Below, piece by piece: positions 39,357 through 52,306 of a stretch of DNA of 64,000 nucleotides (positions are counted from its first letter, which is position 1; each line of letters starts with the position of its first letter). The position numbers were made by a program, and so were the translations under genes. Origin of the DNA: Mycolicibacterium sp. CBMA 226 (GTDB taxonomy: Bacteria > Actinomycetota > Actinomycetes > Mycobacteriales > Mycobacteriaceae); NCBI RefSeq assembly GCF_009729075.1, contig NZ_VTGY01000003.1:1-64000 (forward strand). Reading direction: 5' to 3'. The notes under the pieces were generated by a model that did no database searches, had not been told where the DNA came from, and saw only the letters and a list, made by a program, of their open reading frames with translations.

Positions 39357-39590
39357 TTTTGCCTGTTCAACGGCCGGTTCAGCACCCCGCGGCGCGGCCG
39401 CCGCAACGCAGATGTGCGCGCCCATGCCACGTTGGCAAACTCGGCGCCCTCGCATGTTTCGGCACCACCGCGGCGGTAGATATCGAACCGAGACCACATT
39501 CGCGATGAAAGCGTTTACCGCCCAACGTTTTCCCCCGTGGCCAGCCGTTTCACAGACAACGACCAGGAGCCTGAGGCCAAACCGTTGCGG

Positions 39591-39610
39591 CATGCACAGC
39601 ACACACCTAA
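39591..39610 (+). promoter_or_regulatory. Conserved upstream motif, copy 1
   Basis: CATGCACAGCACACACCTAA, 159 bases before the first secreted-protein gene. It matches 18 of 20 bases of the element before the second paralogue, so it was part of the duplicated unit and may be a regulatory site shared by both genes. Confidence 0.45.
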
Positions 39611-39749
39611 CGACACCAAAGTGCGCACACATTAGGCCGTCCTAACTTCGGTTCCAGTGCGGCGCCATCACGCCCACCACGTGGTGAAGCACCACATGCA
39701 AGGGGTCCCACACCGAAGAGGACCCACCCCCGACACGAGGAGTGCAGCG

Positions 39750-40139
39750 ATGAACTTCAAACGAGCGTTGACCGCATCCACCCTGGCCGCCGGTATCGGC
39801 GTCGCCGGATTGCTCGGCGTCGGCCTGGCCGGCGCCAATGCCGACCCGGGTCAATGCCCGCCGAACGCCCAGTGCGGCCAGCACGACGACCACCGCGATG
39901 ACAACCGCGGTCCGGGCGACAACCGGGGTCCAGGTGACAACCGCGGCCCGGCCGCCCCCGTCGGTCGCGACGACAACTGGCACGACAACCAGGGCCGCGA
40001 CTGGCAGCACCGCGGCATCGACGATGCCCGCTTCGACCACCAGCCGTTCGACTACAACGGCCAGTGGGTGAACCCGGTGTGGGACAACGGCCACAACGCC
40101 TGGGGCTTCTGGCTGGGCCCGATCTGGATTCCGCTGTGA
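39750..40139 (+). CDS. Secreted Asp/Gly/Asn-rich protein, tandem copy 1
   Basis: A 129-residue exported protein. The signal peptide MNFKRALTASTLAAGIGVAG ends near residue 31 (ANA-DPGQC). The mature protein has two cysteines (CPPNAQC), a low-complexity HDDHRDDNRGPGDNRGPGDN zone made of an 18-bp repeat, and a conserved C-terminal block: RGIDDARFDHQPFDYNGQWV then WGFWLGPIWIPL. Function unknown. Start ATG 39750 behind GAGGAG. A paralogue with the same ends follows 393 bp downstream. The composition resembles other mycobacterial small secreted proteins, but I cannot name a family. Confidence 0.85.
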   Translation: MNFKRALTASTLAAGIGVAGLLGVGLAGANADPGQCPPNAQCGQHDDHRDDNRGPGDNRGPGDNRGPAAPVGRDDNWHDNQGRDWQHRGIDDARFDHQPFDYNGQWVNPVWDNGHNAWGFWLGPIWIPL

Positions 40140-40168
40140 TCGACGCTCGCTGACCGCACTGCGACAAC

Positions 40169-40205
40169 GCGAACGGCCCACCACGACGAGTAGTGGGCCG
40201 TTCGC
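40169..40205. terminator. Terminator after secreted protein copy 1
   Basis: 16-bp arms with one mismatch (GCGAACGGCCCACCAC, 40169-40184, against 40190-40205) and a 5-base loop, 29 bases after the stop codon. It separates the two paralogues into single-gene units. Confidence 0.8.
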
Positions 40206-40385
40206 CGGTCTTCGACCCGCCAGGACGGTGCCGTCGCAAACTTTCATCCGCAAACAGTCAGCATCCGATCACCGACTCTACCAGCGTGAATCATGCCGAG
40301 AAAATGCCTGATCATCAACGTCATCGCAGGCCAGGGTGGGTATTTGCAGCAAACCTACCGGGGCCTCGATTCAGTACCGCTGTCA

Positions 40386-40405
40386 CATACACAGCACACA
40401 CATAA
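40386..40405 (+). promoter_or_regulatory. Conserved upstream motif, copy 2
   Basis: CATACACAGCACACACATAA, 147 bases before the second paralogue, 18 of 20 bases like copy 1. Its similar distance from the start suggests that the promoter region was duplicated along with the gene. Between the terminator and this site no gene is seen. Confidence 0.45.
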
Positions 40406-40493
40406 GTTCAACTAAGTGCATGCAAATCGGGCGGCCGTAGCGTCAGGTGGAGTGTGGCGAAACCACGCTCACCACTAACGCAGAAAACTATTT

Positions 40494-40521
40494 CTATAGC
40501 TAGAGACCTATAGCTAGAGAC
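40494..40521 (+). repeat. 14-bp tandem duplication before the ribosome binding site
   Basis: CTATAGCTAGAGAC occurs twice without a gap (40494-40507 and 40508-40521), immediately followed by GGAGTGCAGCG and the ATG of secreted copy 2. It is absent before copy 1. The unit contains TATAGCTA, so each copy could act as a -10-like element. Confidence 0.85.
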
Positions 40522-40532
40522 GGAGTGCAGCG

Positions 40533-40946
40533 ATGAACATCAAGCGCGCGTTGACCGCATCTACCGTGGCCGCCGGTATCGGTGCCGCCGGACTGTTCGG
40601 CGTCGGGCTGGCGACGGCCGGCGCCGACCCGGGATGGTGCCCGGCCGGCGCACCGTGCGGGGGCCACGACGACCACCGCGGCGACGGTGGCTGGGGTCGT
40701 GGCGGTGACTGGCAGCGTGGCGGTGACTGGCAGCGCGGCGGTGACTGGCAGCGCGGTGTCGACTGGCACCAGGACCGCGACGGCTGGCGTGATGACCGCG
40801 GCCGCGACTGGTACCACCGCGGCATCGACGACGCCCGCTGGGACCACCAGCCGTTCGACTACAACGGCCAGTGGGTCAACCCGGTGTGGGATGCCGGATT
40901 CAATGCCTGGGGCTTCTGGCTGGGCCCGATCTGGATCCAGCTGTGA
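40533..40946 (+). CDS. Secreted Asp/Gly/Trp-rich protein, tandem copy 2
   Basis: A 137-residue paralogue of the 39750 gene. Same signal peptide (MNIKRALTASTVAAGIGAAG) and two early cysteines (WCPAGAPC), then three copies of an 18-bp repeat at 40701-40754 encoding GGDWQR, and the shared C-terminal block (RGIDDARWDHQPFDYNGQWV, WGFWLGPIWIQL). The low-complexity middle has diverged completely from copy 1 while both ends are kept. Likely cell-wall or extracellular. Start ATG behind GGAG. Its stop is 4 bp from the convergent pyrF stop. Confidence 0.85.
   Translation: MNIKRALTASTVAAGIGAAGLFGVGLATAGADPGWCPAGAPCGGHDDHRGDGGWGRGGDWQRGGDWQRGGDWQRGVDWHQDRDGWRDDRGRDWYHRGIDDARWDHQPFDYNGQWVNPVWDAGFNAWGFWLGPIWIQL
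40701..40754 (+). repeat. 18-bp tandem repeat, three units, within secreted copy 2
   Basis: GGCGGTGACTGGCAGCGY repeats at 40701, 40719 and 40737 and encodes GGDWQR three times; a fourth degenerate unit follows (GVDWHQ). Near-identical codons show recent slippage expansion. Confidence 0.85.
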
Positions 40947-40950
40947 CGGG

Positions 40951-41774
40951 TTATCCGGCGAGGTAGGCCACCGCGTCGCGCAGCCGCTCCCCCGCTGCGC
41001 GCACGGCGGCGACGTCCGGTCCGGCACGAAGTACCTCGCGGGATACCGCGGGCAGCAAGGTGCCGGGCCGGGCTCCGCCGAGTCCGGCGAGCGCGTCCGG
41101 GCGTCCGCCCTGCGCGCCGACGCCGGGGAGCAGCACCGGTCCGCCCAACTGGGACAGATCAGGGACCTCGGCCAGCGTGGCGCCGACCACGACGCCCACC
41201 GAGCCGTCGCCGGCGGCATTGACCGCGGCAGCGTTGTTCACTGACGCGACGGAATCGACGATCGACTGCGCCACCGTGCGCCCGCCCGCCACGGCACGCT
41301 GCACCGACGCACCCTCCGGGTTGGACGTGGCGGCCAGCACGAACACGCCACGCCCGCCCGCGGCCGCGACATCGAGCAGCGGCTGCAGCGAGCCGAAGCC
41401 GAGGTACGGCGACGCCGTCACCGCATCGGCAGCCAACGGAGAATCGCCCGCCCAGGCCTGCGCGTAGGCGGCCATGGTCGAGCCGATGTCGCCCCGCTTG
41501 GCGTCAGCCAGCACCAACACACCGGCCTCCTGCAACCGGGCGATGACCCGTTCCAGGACGGCGAAGCCCGCCGAACCGTAGGCCTCGAAGAACGCGACCT
41601 GTGGCTTGACGATCGCGAAGCCTGCGAACGCCTCGACGCAGATGTCGCTGAACTTCGCGACACCATCGGCCGACACCGGCAGACCCCAGGCGCTCAAGAG
41701 CTCGGGGTGCGGGTCGATGCCCAGGCACAGCGGACCCCGCTGTGCCATGGCGGCCCGCAGTTTGGGCCCGAAGC

Positions 41775-41778
<4 letters not shown>
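40951..41778 (-). CDS. pyrF: Orotidine 5'-phosphate decarboxylase
   Basis: A 275-residue OMP decarboxylase, the last step to UMP, of the mycobacterial type 2 family. [16 protein letters not shown] at the N-terminus, [13 protein letters not shown], and the catalytic [19 protein letters not shown] (Lys-Asp pair in DAKRGD). The C-terminal TIM-barrel phosphate loop is [14 protein letters not shown]. Start GTG 41778, overlapping the carB stop by GTGA. Last gene of the pyr operon. Confidence 0.96.
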
Positions 41779-45115
<3,337 letters not shown>

Positions 45116-45116
<1 letters not shown>

Positions 45117-46273
45117 TAGTAGGACTCCCCTGGCTTCTTCACCGACAATAGGTTGGCGAACTTGTCGAACAGGTACTCGGCGTCATGTGGACCGGCCGCG
45201 GCCTCGGGGTGGTACTGCACCGAGAAGGCGCGACCATTGAGCAGCGAAACACCTTCCACCACGCCGTCGTTGGCACACGTGTGGCTGACCACGGCACGGC
45301 CGAACGGGGTGTCGAACTCTTCTCCGGCCTCACCTTCGAGCGCGAAGCCGTGGTTCTGCGCGGTGATCGCGATGCGGCCGGTGGCCTGCTCCACGACCGG
45401 GATGTTGATGCCGCGGTGGCCGAAGGTCATCTTGTAGGTGGACCGGCCCAGGGCGCGGCCCAGAATCTGGTTGCCGAAGCAGATGCCGAACAACGGGATT
45501 CCGGCCGACAGCACCTGCTTGGTGAACTCGACCATGTGGTCGGCGGTGGCCGGGTCGCCCGGGCCGTTCGACAGGAACACACCGTCGACCTTGAGATCGG
45601 CGAGCTCGTCGAACGTCACCGACGACGGGAGCACGTGGCTGCGGATGCCGCGTGCCGCGAAGTTCCGCGGTGTGTTGGTCTTGATGCCGAGGTCGATGGC
45701 CGCGATCGAGAAGCGCTCCGCACCAACGGGTTCGACGACGTAGCGGTCGCCGGTGCTGACCTCGCCGGCCAGATCGGCGCCCAGCATCGAGGGCTGATTG
45801 CGCACGCGCTCGACGAGGGTGTCGGTGTCCGCCAGCGCGGGCCCGGAGAACACCCCCGCCTTCATCGACCCGAAGTTGCGCAGGTGTCGCACGATGGCGC
45901 GGGTGTCGACGCCGGCGACGCCGACGATGCCCTGGCGCACCAGTTCGTCGTCGAGGGTGCCGGTGGCGCGCCAGTTGGAGGCGCGCGGCGACGGGTCGCG
46001 GACGACGTAGCCGGCGACCCAGATCTTGTCGTCGCGGCTCTCGTTGTCCTCGCCGTTCCAGCCGGTGTTGCCGATCTGCGGCGCGGTGGCCACCACGATC
46101 TGCCGGTGGTAGCTCGGGTCGGTCAGCGTCTCCTGGTATCCGGACATGCCGGTAGAGAACACCGCCTCACCCAACGTCTGGCCCACGGCGCCGAACGGTG
46201 TCCCGGTGAACACCCGGCCGTCCTCCAGCACGAGAAGTGCGGACTGATCGCGCAGTGTCTGCCTCTGGGGCAC
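45116..46273 (-). CDS. carA: Carbamoyl phosphate synthase small chain
   Basis: A protein of 385 residues from GTG 46273 ([10 protein letters not shown]); an in-frame TTG at 46291 would add six. The class I glutamine amidotransferase domain at the C-terminal side has [16 protein letters not shown] (catalytic Cys) and [14 protein letters not shown] (His and Glu). The N-terminal domain shows [20 protein letters not shown]. Supplies ammonia to CarB. Start behind GAGGACAG, 1 bp after the stop of the upstream membrane gene. Confidence 0.96.
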
Positions 46274-46274
46274 T

Positions 46275-46775
46275 TTACTGTCCTCCCTCAACCCATTTGG
46301 CCAGTTCGCGACGGTCGTCGCTGCGGAATCCGGTATCGATTTCGGTGCCCGACGGCAACTGCCACCGGATGGCCAGAATCCCGTCGTAGGTCAGCACCTT
46401 GCCGGCGATGGCCCGCTCGGTGCGGATGGCGGTGATGGATTCGTCGGGAATCCAGATCGGGCTGCCGCCGGTGAGCTGCAGCATGATCCCCTCCGGATAG
46501 CGCGTCAGCACGGCCTTGCTGCGAAATCCGAGGGAGCCCACCGCGATTCGGTCCTGCCAGCTCGGCGCGAACGTGCTGCCGATGTACATACCCTTGGTGG
46601 CGGGCACGATCGCCGGCCCCACGGTGTCCGGCAACGCCGGCAACAGACCGACGGCGCCGGCCTGGCGCTGCACACGGTGCATCCAGCCTTTGAGCATCTG
46701 CCGGATCGCGAACCCGAGTAGCACCACCACGACGACGGCCAGCACCAGGTAGGTGATCAACGTGCCGGTATTCAT
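46275..46775 (-). CDS. Rv1382-like membrane protein of the pyr operon
   Basis: A 166-residue protein with one N-terminal membrane helix ([20 protein letters not shown], residues 6-25) and a cytosolic PH-like beta domain ([38 protein letters not shown]). Function unknown. It is embedded in the pyrimidine operon in all mycobacteria I recall and overlaps pyrC by 4 bp (46772-46775), so a link to pyrimidine synthesis or to membrane anchoring of the enzymes is possible but unproven. Confidence 0.88.
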   Translation of the reverse strand: MNTGTLITYLVLAVVVVVLLGFAIRQMLKGWMHRVQRQAGAVGLLPALPDTVGPAIVPATKGMYIGSTFAPSWQDRIAVGSLGFRSKAVLTRYPEGIMLQLTGGSPIWIPDESITAIRTERAIAGKVLTYDGILAIRWQLPSGTEIDTGFRSDDRRELAKWVEGGQ

Positions 46776-48061
46776 GCCCGACTGACCCCATCCCGCGCGG
46801 TCACCTTGCCGCGCAGCATCGTCAGCGTGACGGTGGCGGGCAGCGTCATCGACTCGTACGGCGTGTTGTCCGAGCGGCTGGCCAAGTCGGTGCCCTGCAC
46901 CGTCCAGGTGGCGTCGGGGTCGACGACGGTCAGGTTGGCGGGTTCGCCGACCGCCAGCGGGCGGCCCTGGTCGGGCAGGCCGACGATGGCGGCGGGAGCC
47001 TCGCTCATCACGCGGGCGACGTCGCGCCAGCTCAGCAGGCCGGGCGCCACCATGGTCTCGACGACGACCGACAACGCGGTCTGCAGGCCGAGCATACCGG
47101 GGCGGGCGTGGGCGAACTCGCACATCTTCTCGTGTTCGGCGTGCGGAGCGTGATCAGTTGCGACACAGTCGATCACGCCGTCGGCCAGGGCCTGGCGCAG
47201 CGCCTCGGCGTCACTGGCCTCGCGCAGGGGCGGGTTCACCCGGTTGCGGCCGTCGTAGTCGGCGAGCCGGCTGTCATCGAGCAGCAGGTGGTGCGGGGTG
47301 ACCTCGGCGGTGATCGAGATGCCCTGGGCCTTGGCCCATTTGATCAGCTCGACGGTGCCCGCGGTGGAGGCGTGGCAGATGTGCACGCGGGCCCCGGCAT
47401 CGCGGGCCAGGATCGCGTCCCGCGCCACGATGGACTCTTCGGCCGAGCGCGGCCAGCCGGCCAGCCCCAGCCGGGCGGCGTTCGGGCCCTCATGCGCGAC
47501 GGCATTGACCGTCAGCCGCGGTTCCTCGGCGTGCTGGGCGATCAGAACGCCAAGTCCGGCAGCGTATTCCAGGGCCCGGCGCATTACCAGCGGGTCATCG
47601 ACGCAGATGCCGTCGTCGGAGAACATGCGGACCTGCCCGGCGCCGGCGGCCATGAGGCCCATCTCGGTGAGCTGCTTGCCCTCGAGTCCGACGGTGACGG
47701 CGCCGACCGGGTGCACGTCGACCAGGCCGACCTGCTGGCCGCGGTGCCAGACGTGGTCGGTGACGACCACGGTGTCCGCGACGGGATCGGTGTTGGCCAT
47801 GGCGAACACTGCGGTGTAACCGCCGAGTGCCGCTGCCGCCGAACCGGTTTCGATGTCCTCGGCGTACTCACGGCCGGGCTCGCGCAGGTGGGTGTGCAGG
47901 TCCACGAGGCCGGGGAGCATGACCTGGCCGGCGGCGTCGATGACCTCGTCGGCATCGGAACCGAGCCCCGACCCGATTTCCGCGATCTGCCCATCGGCGA
48001 TCAGCACATCGACCGGATCGCCCTCGCCGTACAGCCGGACCCCGGAGATCACGGTACTCAC
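46772..48061 (-). CDS. pyrC: Dihydroorotase
   Basis: A 429-residue zinc amidohydrolase of the type I dihydroorotase group, cyclising carbamoyl aspartate. Metal site HTHLREPG near residue 57, [16 protein letters not shown] with the carbamate-side His, and [14 protein letters not shown] with the catalytic Asp. Start GTG 48061 overlapping the pyrB stop (GTGA). The longer frame upstream is antisense-like sequence of pyrB and was ignored. Confidence 0.97.
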   Translation of the reverse strand: MSTVISGVRLYGEGDPVDVLIADGQIAEIGSGLGSDADEVIDAAGQVMLPGLVDLHTHLREPGREYAEDIETGSAAAALGGYTAVFAMANTDPVADTVVVTDHVWHRGQQVGLVDVHPVGAVTVGLEGKQLTEMGLMAAGAGQVRMFSDDGICVDDPLVMRRALEYAAGLGVLIAQHAEEPRLTVNAVAHEGPNAARLGLAGWPRSAEESIVARDAILARDAGARVHICHASTAGTVELIKWAKAQGISITAEVTPHHLLLDDSRLADYDGRNRVNPPLREASDAEALRQALADGVIDCVATDHAPHAEHEKMCEFAHARPGMLGLQTALSVVVETMVAPGLLSWRDVARVMSEAPAAIVGLPDQGRPLAVGEPANLTVVDPDATWTVQGTDLASRSDNTPYESMTLPATVTLTMLRGKVTARDGVSRA

Positions 48062-49002
48062 GCGATCACCTCCCGGCCCGCACCCACGAGAAGCTGGAAC
48101 AGCACTGCCATGCGCACATGCACCCCATTCGAAACCTGTTGCAGTACAGCTGATTGCGACGAATCGGCGACCGACGACGCGATCTCCATACCCCGCAGCA
48201 TCGGACCGGGATGCAGCACCACCGTGTCCTCGCTCAATCCGGCCAGCCGCTTCTCGGACAGTCCGTAGCGCACCGAGTACTCGCGCGCCGACGGGAAGAA
48301 ACCGCCGTTCATGCGCTCGGCCTGCACGCGCAGCATCAGCACCGCGTCGGCGGCCGGCAGTTCGGCATCCAGGTCGTGCGAGACCGTCACCGGCCACTCG
48401 GAAACTCCCACCGGCAGCAGCGTCGGCGGTGCCACGAGCACCACCTCGGCGCCCAGCGTCGACAGCAGCGAGACGTTGGAACGCGCGACGCGGCTGTGCA
48501 GGATGTCGCCGACTATCACCACGCGCCGGCCCTCGATACCGCCGAGCCGCTGCCGGATGGTCAGTGCGTCGAGCAGCGCCTGCGTCGGATGCTCGTGGGT
48601 GCCGTCGCCCGCGTTGATCACTGATGGACCGCCGTGCTCTTCGCGCGTCCACGCCGCAAGCTGTTGTGCCGCACCGGAAGCCGGGTGCCGGATGATCAGC
48701 GCGTCGGCGCCCGCGGCGCGCAGGGTCAGCGCCGTGTCGCGCAGCGACTCCCCCTTGGCCACCGAAGATCCGGAGGCACTGACGTTGATGACGTCGGCGC
48801 TCATCCACTTGCCGGCCACCTCGAACGACACCCGGGTACGGGTGGAGTTCTCGTAGAACATCGTGATGACGGTGCGGCCGCGCAACGTCGGGAGTTTCTT
48901 GACGTCGCGGCCCAGCAGAGCTTCGGCGAACCTGTCGGCGTCATCGAGGATGGCCGTCGCCGCGTCGCGGCTCAGGTCCGAGGCGGACAACAGGTGTTTC
49001 AC
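48058..49002 (-). CDS. pyrB: Aspartate carbamoyltransferase catalytic subunit
   Basis: A 314-residue ATCase. Carbamoyl-phosphate motif [17 protein letters not shown] near 50-66, [12 protein letters not shown], and [16 protein letters not shown]. No regulatory PyrI is seen, typical for actinobacteria, where the operon is instead controlled by PyrR. Overlaps pyrR by ATGA (48999-49002) and pyrC by GTGA. Confidence 0.97.
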   Translation of the reverse strand: MKHLLSASDLSRDAATAILDDADRFAEALLGRDVKKLPTLRGRTVITMFYENSTRTRVSFEVAGKWMSADVINVSASGSSVAKGESLRDTALTLRAAGADALIIRHPASGAAQQLAAWTREEHGGPSVINAGDGTHEHPTQALLDALTIRQRLGGIEGRRVVIVGDILHSRVARSNVSLLSTLGAEVVLVAPPTLLPVGVSEWPVTVSHDLDAELPAADAVLMLRVQAERMNGGFFPSAREYSVRYGLSEKRLAGLSEDTVVLHPGPMLRGMEIASSVADSSQSAVLQQVSNGVHVRMAVLFQLLVGAGREVIA

Positions 49003-49595
49003 CGGGTGGGTCCTCCGTAGGGCGCAATGGAGACGTGGTCGTCTCCGCCGTCGGTCTCTGACAGCCGCACCTTGACGTTCTCACTGCGCGACGTCGGGAC
49101 GTTCTTGCCGACGTAGTCGGCACGGATGGGCAGTTCGCGGTGGCCTCGGTCGACCAGAACGGCCAGCTGCACCATGCGCGGGCGGCCGATGTCGCGCAGC
49201 GCATCCAGGGCCGAACGGACGGAGCGGCCGGAGTACAGGACATCGTCGACGAGGATCACCGTCGCGTTGTCGATGCCGCCCTCCGGAATCGAGGTCGACG
49301 CCAGCGCCCGTGGCGGTTTGAAGTTCAGGTCGTCTCGGTACAGCGTGATGTCGAGTGCGCCGTGCGGCAGATCGACGTCGGCGAATTCTTTGACCTTCTC
49401 GGCGATGCGGGCCGCCAGGGTGACGCCGCGCGTCGGGATGCCGAGCAGCACCACGCGCGGGGCGTCGGGCGCGTCGAGCGCGGTCTTTTCGATGACCTGG
49501 TGCGCGATGCGCGAGATGGTCCTGCCGACGTCGGCGGCGGACAACAATTCCCGGTCGGTGGAGTCACCGGACACGCCAGTTTCGTGAGCAGCCAC
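48999..49595 (-). CDS. pyrR: PyrR, pyrimidine operon RNA-binding regulator
   Basis: A 198-residue protein with the PRPP-binding motif [20 protein letters not shown] and N-terminal [14 protein letters not shown]. PyrR binds UMP and then a stem-loop in the pyr mRNA; in M. smegmatis it blocks translation initiation rather than transcription. Start GTG 49595 behind AAGGAGG. First gene of pyrR-pyrB-pyrC-Rv1382-carA-carB-pyrF, a chain joined throughout by overlapping or touching stop and start codons. Confidence 0.96.
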   Translation of the reverse strand: MAAHETGVSGDSTDRELLSAADVGRTISRIAHQVIEKTALDAPDAPRVVLLGIPTRGVTLAARIAEKVKEFADVDLPHGALDITLYRDDLNFKPPRALASTSIPEGGIDNATVILVDDVLYSGRSVRSALDALRDIGRPRMVQLAVLVDRGHRELPIRADYVGKNVPTSRSENVKVRLSETDGGDDHVSIAPYGGPTR

Positions 49596-49605
49596 GAGTA
49601 CCTGA

Positions 49606-49636
49606 CCTCCTTCTCCGCCTCTCTGGACGGATCGTT
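49606..49636 (-). promoter_or_regulatory. pyrR: PyrR-binding motif overlapping the pyrR ribosome binding site
   Basis: Read on the minus strand the leader holds GTCCAGAGAGGCGGAGAAGG followed by AGG of the ribosome binding site. CCAGAGAGG is the conserved core of PyrR-binding loops in pyr mRNAs. Its overlap with AAGGAGG means bound PyrR would hide the ribosome site, the mycobacterial translational repression mode. Confidence 0.8.
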
Positions 49637-49662
49637 AAAGGACGTCTAACTAGCCGCGTAGC

Positions 49663-50988
49663 TTAGCAGGCCGCCAGAACGTCTTCGTCGGGCGCATCGT
49701 CCAGGTCCGACCCGCGTGTTTCGGGCAACACGAGGGTGCAGACGATGCTGACCAGCACGAAGACGGCGATCATCAGCCCAACGGCCCAGCTCCCGAGGGC
49801 GGCGACGAGCGGCCCGGCGACCAGGGGCGGCAGCGCGCCGCCGACGATCCCGGCGAGATTGAAGGCCATGCCGGCGCCGGTGTAGCGGTAGCGGGTGGCG
49901 AACGTCTCAGGCAGGAACGCCCCGATGGGCCCGTACGCGAGCCCGAATATGCAGAAGATGCCGGCGATCGCCACCGCGAATCCCACCGGCGACCCGGAGT
50001 CGATGAGCGGCATGACGAGGAATGCCCACGGCAGTGCGAGCGCGAAGCCGGCCAGAATGATGCGGCGCCGGCCGTACCGGTCGCACAGCACCGCCGACAC
50101 CGCCGAGAACACCATGAGCGACACTCCGGCCAGAACCCCGACCGACAGGATGAGGGTCCGCGGGTGGTGGATGCGGGTGCTGGCGTAACTCATCAGGTAG
50201 GTGCCGCCCAGGAAGCTCATGGTGAAGATGCCGACCATGCAGCCCGCACCGAGCAACACCTGCTTGCCCTGCCGGCGCACCAGTTCCGACAGCGGCGCGC
50301 GCGGCACCGTCCCCCGCTGCTGTTCCGCGACGAAGACCGGGGTCTCGTCGATGGTCAGCCGCACGTAGAGCGCCACCGCCAGCAGCACCGCGCTGAACAG
50401 GAACGGCAGCCGCCAGCCCCAGTCGAGGAACACCGGGCTCTTCTCCCCGATCGTCACGTTGGCGATCAGCACCACCAGGTTGCTGACTGCCAGACCGGCC
50501 CCGGCGCCCAGCTGGGTGAACATCCCGTAGGTGCCGCGCTTTCCGATGGGGGCGTACTCGGCGGACAGCAGTGCCGATCCGGCCCATTCGCCACCGACGG
50601 CGAAGCCCTGCAAAACGCGCAGGATCAACAGGATGATCGGCGCCGCCAGGCCGATCGTCGCCGAGCTGGGCACCAGGCCGACGCCGACGGTTGACAGACC
50701 CATGATCAGCAGCGTCGCGACGAGAGTCTTCTTGCGGCCCAGCCGATCCCCGAAATGCCCGAACACCGCCGCACCGATCGGGCGGGCCAGGAACGCGACG
50801 GCGAACGTCGCCAGTGATGAGATGGTCGCCATGGCGGGCGGCAGGTTCGGGAAGAACACCTGCGGGAAGATCAGTGCCGCCGCCGTCCCGTAGATGTAGA
50901 AGTCGTAGAACTCGATCGCGGTACCGATGAAGCTGGCGAACGCCACCTTGTTCATCGGCGTGTGCGGGGTCGACGGGTCTGCAGCCAC
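49663..50988 (-). CDS. MHS-family MFS transporter (shikimate/proline-betaine type)
   Basis: A 441-residue 12-helix symporter. It begins KVAFASFIGTAIEFYDFYIY, the metabolite:H+ symporter signature, with motif A FGHFGDRLGRKKTLV and FLARPIGAAVFGHF, the charged helix-5 block LQGFAVGGEWAGSALLSAEY, and the second motif A CDRYGRRRIILAGF. The substrate could be an organic acid such as shikimate, alpha-ketoglutarate or an aromatic acid. Upstream of pyrR on the same strand with only 67 bp between, but the long leader suggests the pyr operon has its own promoter. Confidence 0.9.
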   Translation of the reverse strand: MAADPSTPHTPMNKVAFASFIGTAIEFYDFYIYGTAAALIFPQVFFPNLPPAMATISSLATFAVAFLARPIGAAVFGHFGDRLGRKKTLVATLLIMGLSTVGVGLVPSSATIGLAAPIILLILRVLQGFAVGGEWAGSALLSAEYAPIGKRGTYGMFTQLGAGAGLAVSNLVVLIANVTIGEKSPVFLDWGWRLPFLFSAVLLAVALYVRLTIDETPVFVAEQQRGTVPRAPLSELVRRQGKQVLLGAGCMVGIFTMSFLGGTYLMSYASTRIHHPRTLILSVGVLAGVSLMVFSAVSAVLCDRYGRRRIILAGFALALPWAFLVMPLIDSGSPVGFAVAIAGIFCIFGLAYGPIGAFLPETFATRYRYTGAGMAFNLAGIVGGALPPLVAGPLVAALGSWAVGLMIAVFVLVSIVCTLVLPETRGSDLDDAPDEDVLAAC

Positions 50989-51091
50989 GTCAGGCAGTAT
51001 CGCCTACCGCGTGGCCGCCGCCGATCGATTTTCGTCCCGATGGCCCGGACGGCACCGCGCACGTCCCACCCCACCGGCTAACGTGACCGGG

Positions 51092-52306
51092 GTGAATCTC
51101 GACGCGAACACCGAATCGGTCAGCGCGGCGATCGACACCGGCCTGCTGGCCGGCGCGGTCACGCTGGTGTGGCAGGACGGCGCGGTCCGGCAGGTCAACA
51201 CGCTCGGCCACCGCGACGTGGAAGCCAAGTTGCCGATGGAGCGCGACACCGTCTTCCGGATCGCGTCGATGTCCAAGCCGGTCACCGTCGCGGCGGCCAT
51301 GACGCTGGTCGACGAGGGCCGGCTGGCCCTGACCGATCCCATCGCGAACTGGATTCCCGAGCTGGCCAACCCGCGCGTGATGACCAGCATCGACGGGCCG
51401 TTGGACCGGTCCGTGCCCGCCCGCCGGCCCATCACCGTCGAGGATCTGATGACCCATCGCGGTGGCCTGGCCTATGGGTTCACCGTGCCGCCGCCACTGG
51501 GCAAGGCGTACAACAAGTTGCAGTCGCTGCAGGATCCGGACCGCTGGCTGGCCGAGCTGGGCCAGCTGCCGCTGGCCCACCAGCCCGGTGACGCGCTGAC
51601 CTACAGCCAGTCGACCGACGTCCTGGGCTTCCTCCTGTCCCGCATCGAAGGCAAGCCACTGCCAGATGTGTTGGCGGAGCGCATCTTCAAGCCGCTGAAC
51701 ATGGTCGACACGGGTTTCGCGGTCACGCACTCCGGCCGGCGCCGCGCGGCGACCATGTACCAGCTGGCCGCGGACGGCGACGCGCTGCGCCTGCAACCCG
51801 GGAAGATGGGGCCGCCGCAGGTGATGCCGCCGACCTTCTGTGCGGGCGGCGGTGGACTGTGGTCAACCGTCGACGACTACCTCACGTTCGGGCGGATGCT
51901 GCTCGACGGCGGTGAGGTCGACGGAGTTCGGGTGCTGTCGGAGGAATCGGTGCGGGCGATGCGCACCGACCGGTTGACCGCCGAGCAGAAGTCACAGAAC
52001 TTCCTGGGCGCGCCGTTCTGGATCGGCCGCGGCTTCGGGCTGAACCTGTCGCTGGTCACCGACGAGGCCAAGGCCACGCCGTTCTTCGGTCCGGGCGGCC
52101 CGGGCACGTTCAGTTGGCCGGGAGCGTTCGGCACCTGGTGGCAGGCCGACCCGAACGCGAACCTGATCCTGATCTACCTGATCCAGAATCAGCCGGAGCT
52201 CAGCGTGGATGCCGCCGCGGCCGTCGCCGGCAACGCCTCGCAGGCCAAACTTCGTTCGGCGCGACCGAAATTCGTGAAGCGGACGTACCAGGCGCTGGGC
52301 CTATAG
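51092..52306 (+). CDS. Serine beta-lactamase-fold hydrolase (EstB-like)
   Basis: A 404-residue beta-lactamase/penicillin-binding-protein-like esterase. The SxxK motif is RIASMSKPVTVAAA near 57-70, with the second motif YSQST as the Y-x-N/Q counterpart. The C-terminal block FGPGGPGTFSWPGAFGTWW corresponds to the KTG region, seen as G-T-F-S. No signal peptide, so probably cytosolic. Such proteins hydrolyse esters or act in secondary metabolism. Start GTG 51092. Its stop touches the convergent sulfatase stop with no intervening base. Confidence 0.87.
   Translation: MNLDANTESVSAAIDTGLLAGAVTLVWQDGAVRQVNTLGHRDVEAKLPMERDTVFRIASMSKPVTVAAAMTLVDEGRLALTDPIANWIPELANPRVMTSIDGPLDRSVPARRPITVEDLMTHRGGLAYGFTVPPPLGKAYNKLQSLQDPDRWLAELGQLPLAHQPGDALTYSQSTDVLGFLLSRIEGKPLPDVLAERIFKPLNMVDTGFAVTHSGRRRAATMYQLAADGDALRLQPGKMGPPQVMPPTFCAGGGGLWSTVDDYLTFGRMLLDGGEVDGVRVLSEESVRAMRTDRLTAEQKSQNFLGAPFWIGRGFGLNLSLVTDEAKATPFFGPGGPGTFSWPGAFGTWWQADPNANLILIYLIQNQPELSVDAAAAVAGNASQAKLRSARPKFVKRTYQALGL

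Larger units (their letters stand above)
38930..39749. other. 820-base gap upstream of mihF
   Basis: No convincing protein gene here: overlapping frames on both strands (for example 39255-39645) are low-quality Arg/Pro-rich translations. The left part must hold the mihF promoter (minus strand). The middle contains a terminator-like hairpin at 39322-39356 facing the plus strand with no gene before it. The right part (39591 onward) is the promoter region of the first secreted-protein gene and is duplicated before the second copy. Confidence 0.6.

Noticed and set aside
39255..39645. Overlapping 125-127 codon frames on both strands in the gap before the secreted proteins
   Set aside because: Low-complexity Arg/Pro/Ser translations, no ribosome binding site, and one is interrupted by a hairpin terminator; treated as non-coding.
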